64,000 nt of DNA from Bacillota bacterium (lineage in GTDB: Bacteria; Bacillota; Clostridia; Christensenellales; Aristaeellaceae), in assembly GCA_023395615.1 (NCBI GenBank), contig JAEWYP010000069.1, positions 1 to 64,000 on the forward strand, given 5' to 3'. Numbering within the stretch: the first letter of the stretch is position 1; each line of letters begins with the position of its first letter. The notes beneath the pieces were generated by a model. The model searched no databases, was not told the origin of the DNA, and saw only the letters and a list, made by a program, of their open reading frames with translations. This document shows, piece by piece, positions 62,117 to 64,000 of the stretch. The translations under genes were made by a program, and so were the position numbers.

Positions 62117-64000
62117 TTATAAGGTTACCAGCAGTTCGTTGTCGGGGAGAAGCTCGCTTTCCGTCAGGATTTCGGCAGGGTGTGGCTGTCCGTTCAGCGT
62201 GAGTCGGGGCGTGCCGCCCTCCCGGTGGGCAGGATTCCGCACGGTGATGCGCAGGATTTTACTCCGGAAGACCTTCCGCATAGTGAGACCATCCCATTCA
62301 GGAGGGATCGCCGGAGAAATCCGCAAGCCTTCCGGTGTGGGGCGCAGCCCCAGAATACCCTCCACACAGCCGACCATCACAGTGGTAGCGGTCCCGGTCA
62401 GCCAGTGTACGTGGGCGCGGCCTGCGTAAGGGCTTTCCGAACCTTCGATGAACTGCCCGTGCACGTAGGGTTCAATCACACGGAGATCTGCGTTCTCATT
62501 GAAGCTGGCGGGGGAAGATTCCGAGAAATACTCAAACGCGCGGCCTCCGTGCCCGGCCAATGCCTCGGCAAGGATGACCCAACCCTGTGGCTGGCAGAAG
62601 ATACCCGCGTTCTCCTTGGTGCCGGGGTTGAACAACAGCATCCTTGCGCCATCAAAGGCTTCAAAGCGATAGGCGGGGCTCATCAGTTCCACCCCATAGG
62701 GGGTATTCAGCTTTTCATGCGCGGTGGAAAGAATCGCGTCCGCCTGTGCGCCGGTTGCCGCGCCGCTGATAACCGCCCAGCTCTGGGGGTTCAGCCACAA
62801 GGCGGCTTCGCGGTTTTGGGCGCTTCCGATCACTTCACCCGCTTCGGTAAAGCCGCGCACGAAGCGGTCGCCCTCGAAACACTCCCGGTTCAGGATCGTT
62901 AGCAGCTTTTCGCTTTCCGTGCGGAGATACGCCACATAGTCCGTATCGTCCGCATCCAGTTCCCGCAATAGCCGCATGGCGTAATAGAGCTGGAATGCGA
63001 CGAAGGTGCTCTCCCCTTTTTCGCCCAGGCGAAGGCAGTCGTTCCAGTCCGCGTGCAGGCCCGCAGGCATGCCGTGCGGGCCGAGATGAGCCATGCTGAA
63101 GGCAACGGCGCGCTTCAGGTGGTCCAATACGGTGCCCTCGTCCCGGTCCGCGTAGGGGACCGTTTCGTTCAGGTAGGCGGTGTCGCCTGTTTCGGCGATG
63201 TACTGATACACGGTGGGGAACAGCCACAGCGCGTCGTCGGCGCGGTAATGGGGGTGACCGGTTTCCTTCACGTAGCTTTCCTGTTCGGGCGTATCCTCGT
63301 GTCCGGGGTTGTGGGTGTATTTTACCAGCGGCAGGCCCGCGCCGTGGTGCACCTGCGCCGACAGCATAAAGGTGATCCGCTGTCTGGCCAACGCAGGATC
63401 CAGATGGATGATGCCCTGAATATCCTGTACGGTGTCGCGGTAGCCGTAACCGTTGCGCTGTCCGCAGTACATCAGCGACGCGGCGCGGCTCCACACCACG
63501 GTGGTAAAGCACTGGAAGGCGTTCCAGGTGTTAACCATGGCGTTAAAACGCTCGTCCGGCGTGTGCACGGACAGCGCGGAGAGCTTACCGTGCCAGTAAG
63601 TTTTCAAGGCCGCAAACTCGACCTCCGTTACTTCGCCGGGGTGGTCGCCGTAATGGTCCAGCAGCGTGCGTGCTTCGGCTTCATTTTTCTGCCCAAGCAG
63701 GAAGACCAGCGTGCGCTTTTCACCGGGCCCGAGAGACACCGCCGCGTGCAGTGCGCCGCAGGGATTGCCGTTGTAACATTCGCTGCCGTCGCAACAACCG
63801 GCCAGCAGCGCCTGCGGGGCGTTGAAACGGGCACGCCCTAAAAAGCTTTCCCGGCGGCCGGTGTGGCTGGCGACCGGCGCGCCTTTGAGGCCAAAGAAAC
63901 GTTCCCGGCCGTTGGTTCCGTCCGGGAGGCGATCCCAGTATTCGTTGATGTGCTGCAGCACGTGGTCGCCCATCCACTCGGTACGGCTGATAAACTGCGT
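62117..64000 (-). CDS. GH94 glycoside phosphorylase, C-terminal part (runs off the window)
   Basis: The reading frame stays open to the window edge, so the true start is outside; the Met at 63973 is internal. The (alpha/alpha)6 barrel carries GLHADWNDCLRLGEKGES, where the first Asp of DWND is the expected general acid. Other marks are CGQRNGYGYRDTVQDIQGI and HWLTGTATTVMVGCVEGILG. The ADWNDCL form is more like cellobiose- than chitobiose-type enzymes. It would split an imported disaccharide with phosphate to a sugar-1-phosphate. Exact specificity is open. Confidence 0.93.
   Translation of the reverse strand, partial: TQFISRTEWMGDHVLQHINEYWDRLPDGTNGRERFFGLKGAPVASHTGRRESFLGRARFNAPQALLAGCCDGSECYNGNPCGALHAAVSLGPGEKRTLVFLLGQKNEAEARTLLDHYGDHPGEVTEVEFAALKTYWHGKLSALSVHTPDERFNAMVNTWNAFQCFTTVVWSRAASLMYCGQRNGYGYRDTVQDIQGIIHLDPALARQRITFMLSAQVHHGAGLPLVKYTHNPGHEDTPEQESYVKETGHPHYRADDALWLFPTVYQYIAETGDTAYLNETVPYADRDEGTVLDHLKRAVAFSMAHLGPHGMPAGLHADWNDCLRLGEKGESTFVAFQLYYAMRLLRELDADDTDYVAYLRTESEKLLTILNRECFEGDRFVRGFTEAGEVIGSAQNREAALWLNPQSWAVISGAATGAQADAILSTAHEKLNTPYGVELMSPAYRFEAFDGARMLLFNPGTKENAGIFCQPQGWVILAEALAGHGGRAFEYFSESSPASFNENADLRVIEPYVHGQFIEGSESPYAGRAHVHWLTGTATTVMVGCVEGILGLRPTPEGLRISPAIPPEWDGLTMRKVFRSKILRITVRNPAHREGGTPRLTLNGQPHPAEILTESELLPDNELLVTL

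Overview
The window looks like a piece of a Clostridia-type (Bacillota) chromosome. This rests on an L7Ae-S12-S7-EF-G-EF-Tu 'str' cluster, MutS2, RsfS, YqeK, a YoaS/YozG-like pair, a LytS/YesN-type two-component system, a BmrCD-type heterodimeric exporter, OadB/OadG-like Na+ pump subunits and a SpoIID-type protein. Strong GGAGG ribosome binding sites and repeated TTG starts fit this. By eye the DNA is moderately G+C-rich with A+T-rich promoters. The genus cannot be fixed from the sequence. No rRNA, tRNA, CRISPR array, prophage or intact insertion sequence was recognised.

Layout. 1-3855 (minus): translation operon behind a near-consensus promoter. 3992-5656: a paired small DMT transporter diverging from a Crp/Fnr regulator. 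5780-18094 (plus): a SpoIID/LytB-like protein with SH3 domain, uridine kinase, a DUF362 ferredoxin-like protein, UvrA, a beta-CASP metallo-hydrolase, a DUF2975 membrane protein with its HTH partner, and a GH3 glycosidase. 18305-27364 (minus): Na+-pump beta and gamma subunits with a membrane protein and a USP-like protein, a GNAT acetyltransferase, a thioesterase overlapping an unusual glycosyltransferase-like protein, and a very large PAS/degenerate-GGDEF/EAL protein. 27672-35929 (plus): cyclophilin, U32 peptidase, MutS2, an OmpR-type two-component system, shikimate kinase. 36066-39166 (minus): a Zn/Mn-binding lipoprotein-like SBP, RsfS, and a NadD-YqeK fusion.

39322-49645 (plus) is one sugar-uptake locus. 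A LacI-type regulator is followed by a lipoprotein sugar-binding protein, a LytS-type kinase and a YesN-type regulator, then a YtfQ/YtfR/YtfT/YjfF-like ABC importer. The lipoprotein and the importer's own binding protein are paralogs, so the lipoprotein is probably the sensor input that switches on the importer. A 22-bp-spaced direct repeat just upstream of the importer -10 is a candidate response-regulator site.

49750-64000 is mixed: an MBL hydrolase, a secreted NlpC/P60-like protein with a small acidic partner, a lipid kinase, NadR without its HTH domain, a MarR-controlled heterodimeric ABC exporter, an iron alcohol dehydrogenase, a short NrdD-tail-like protein, a secreted Thr/Pro-rich protein, and the 3' part of a GH94 phosphorylase.

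The least expected structures are two palindromic elements. The one at 58810-59214 is a 405-bp nested palindrome with several hairpins; two of them have compensating stem changes and exactly complementary 9-nt loops. The one at 61943-62107 is a 165-bp element with perfect terminal inverted repeats flanked by TA, which looks like a MITE. Other points worth a second look are a MarR gene with no usable ATG/GTG/TTG start near its RBS, a Na+-pump cluster lacking its carboxyltransferase, and a two-part glycosyltransferase-like protein of unclear family.
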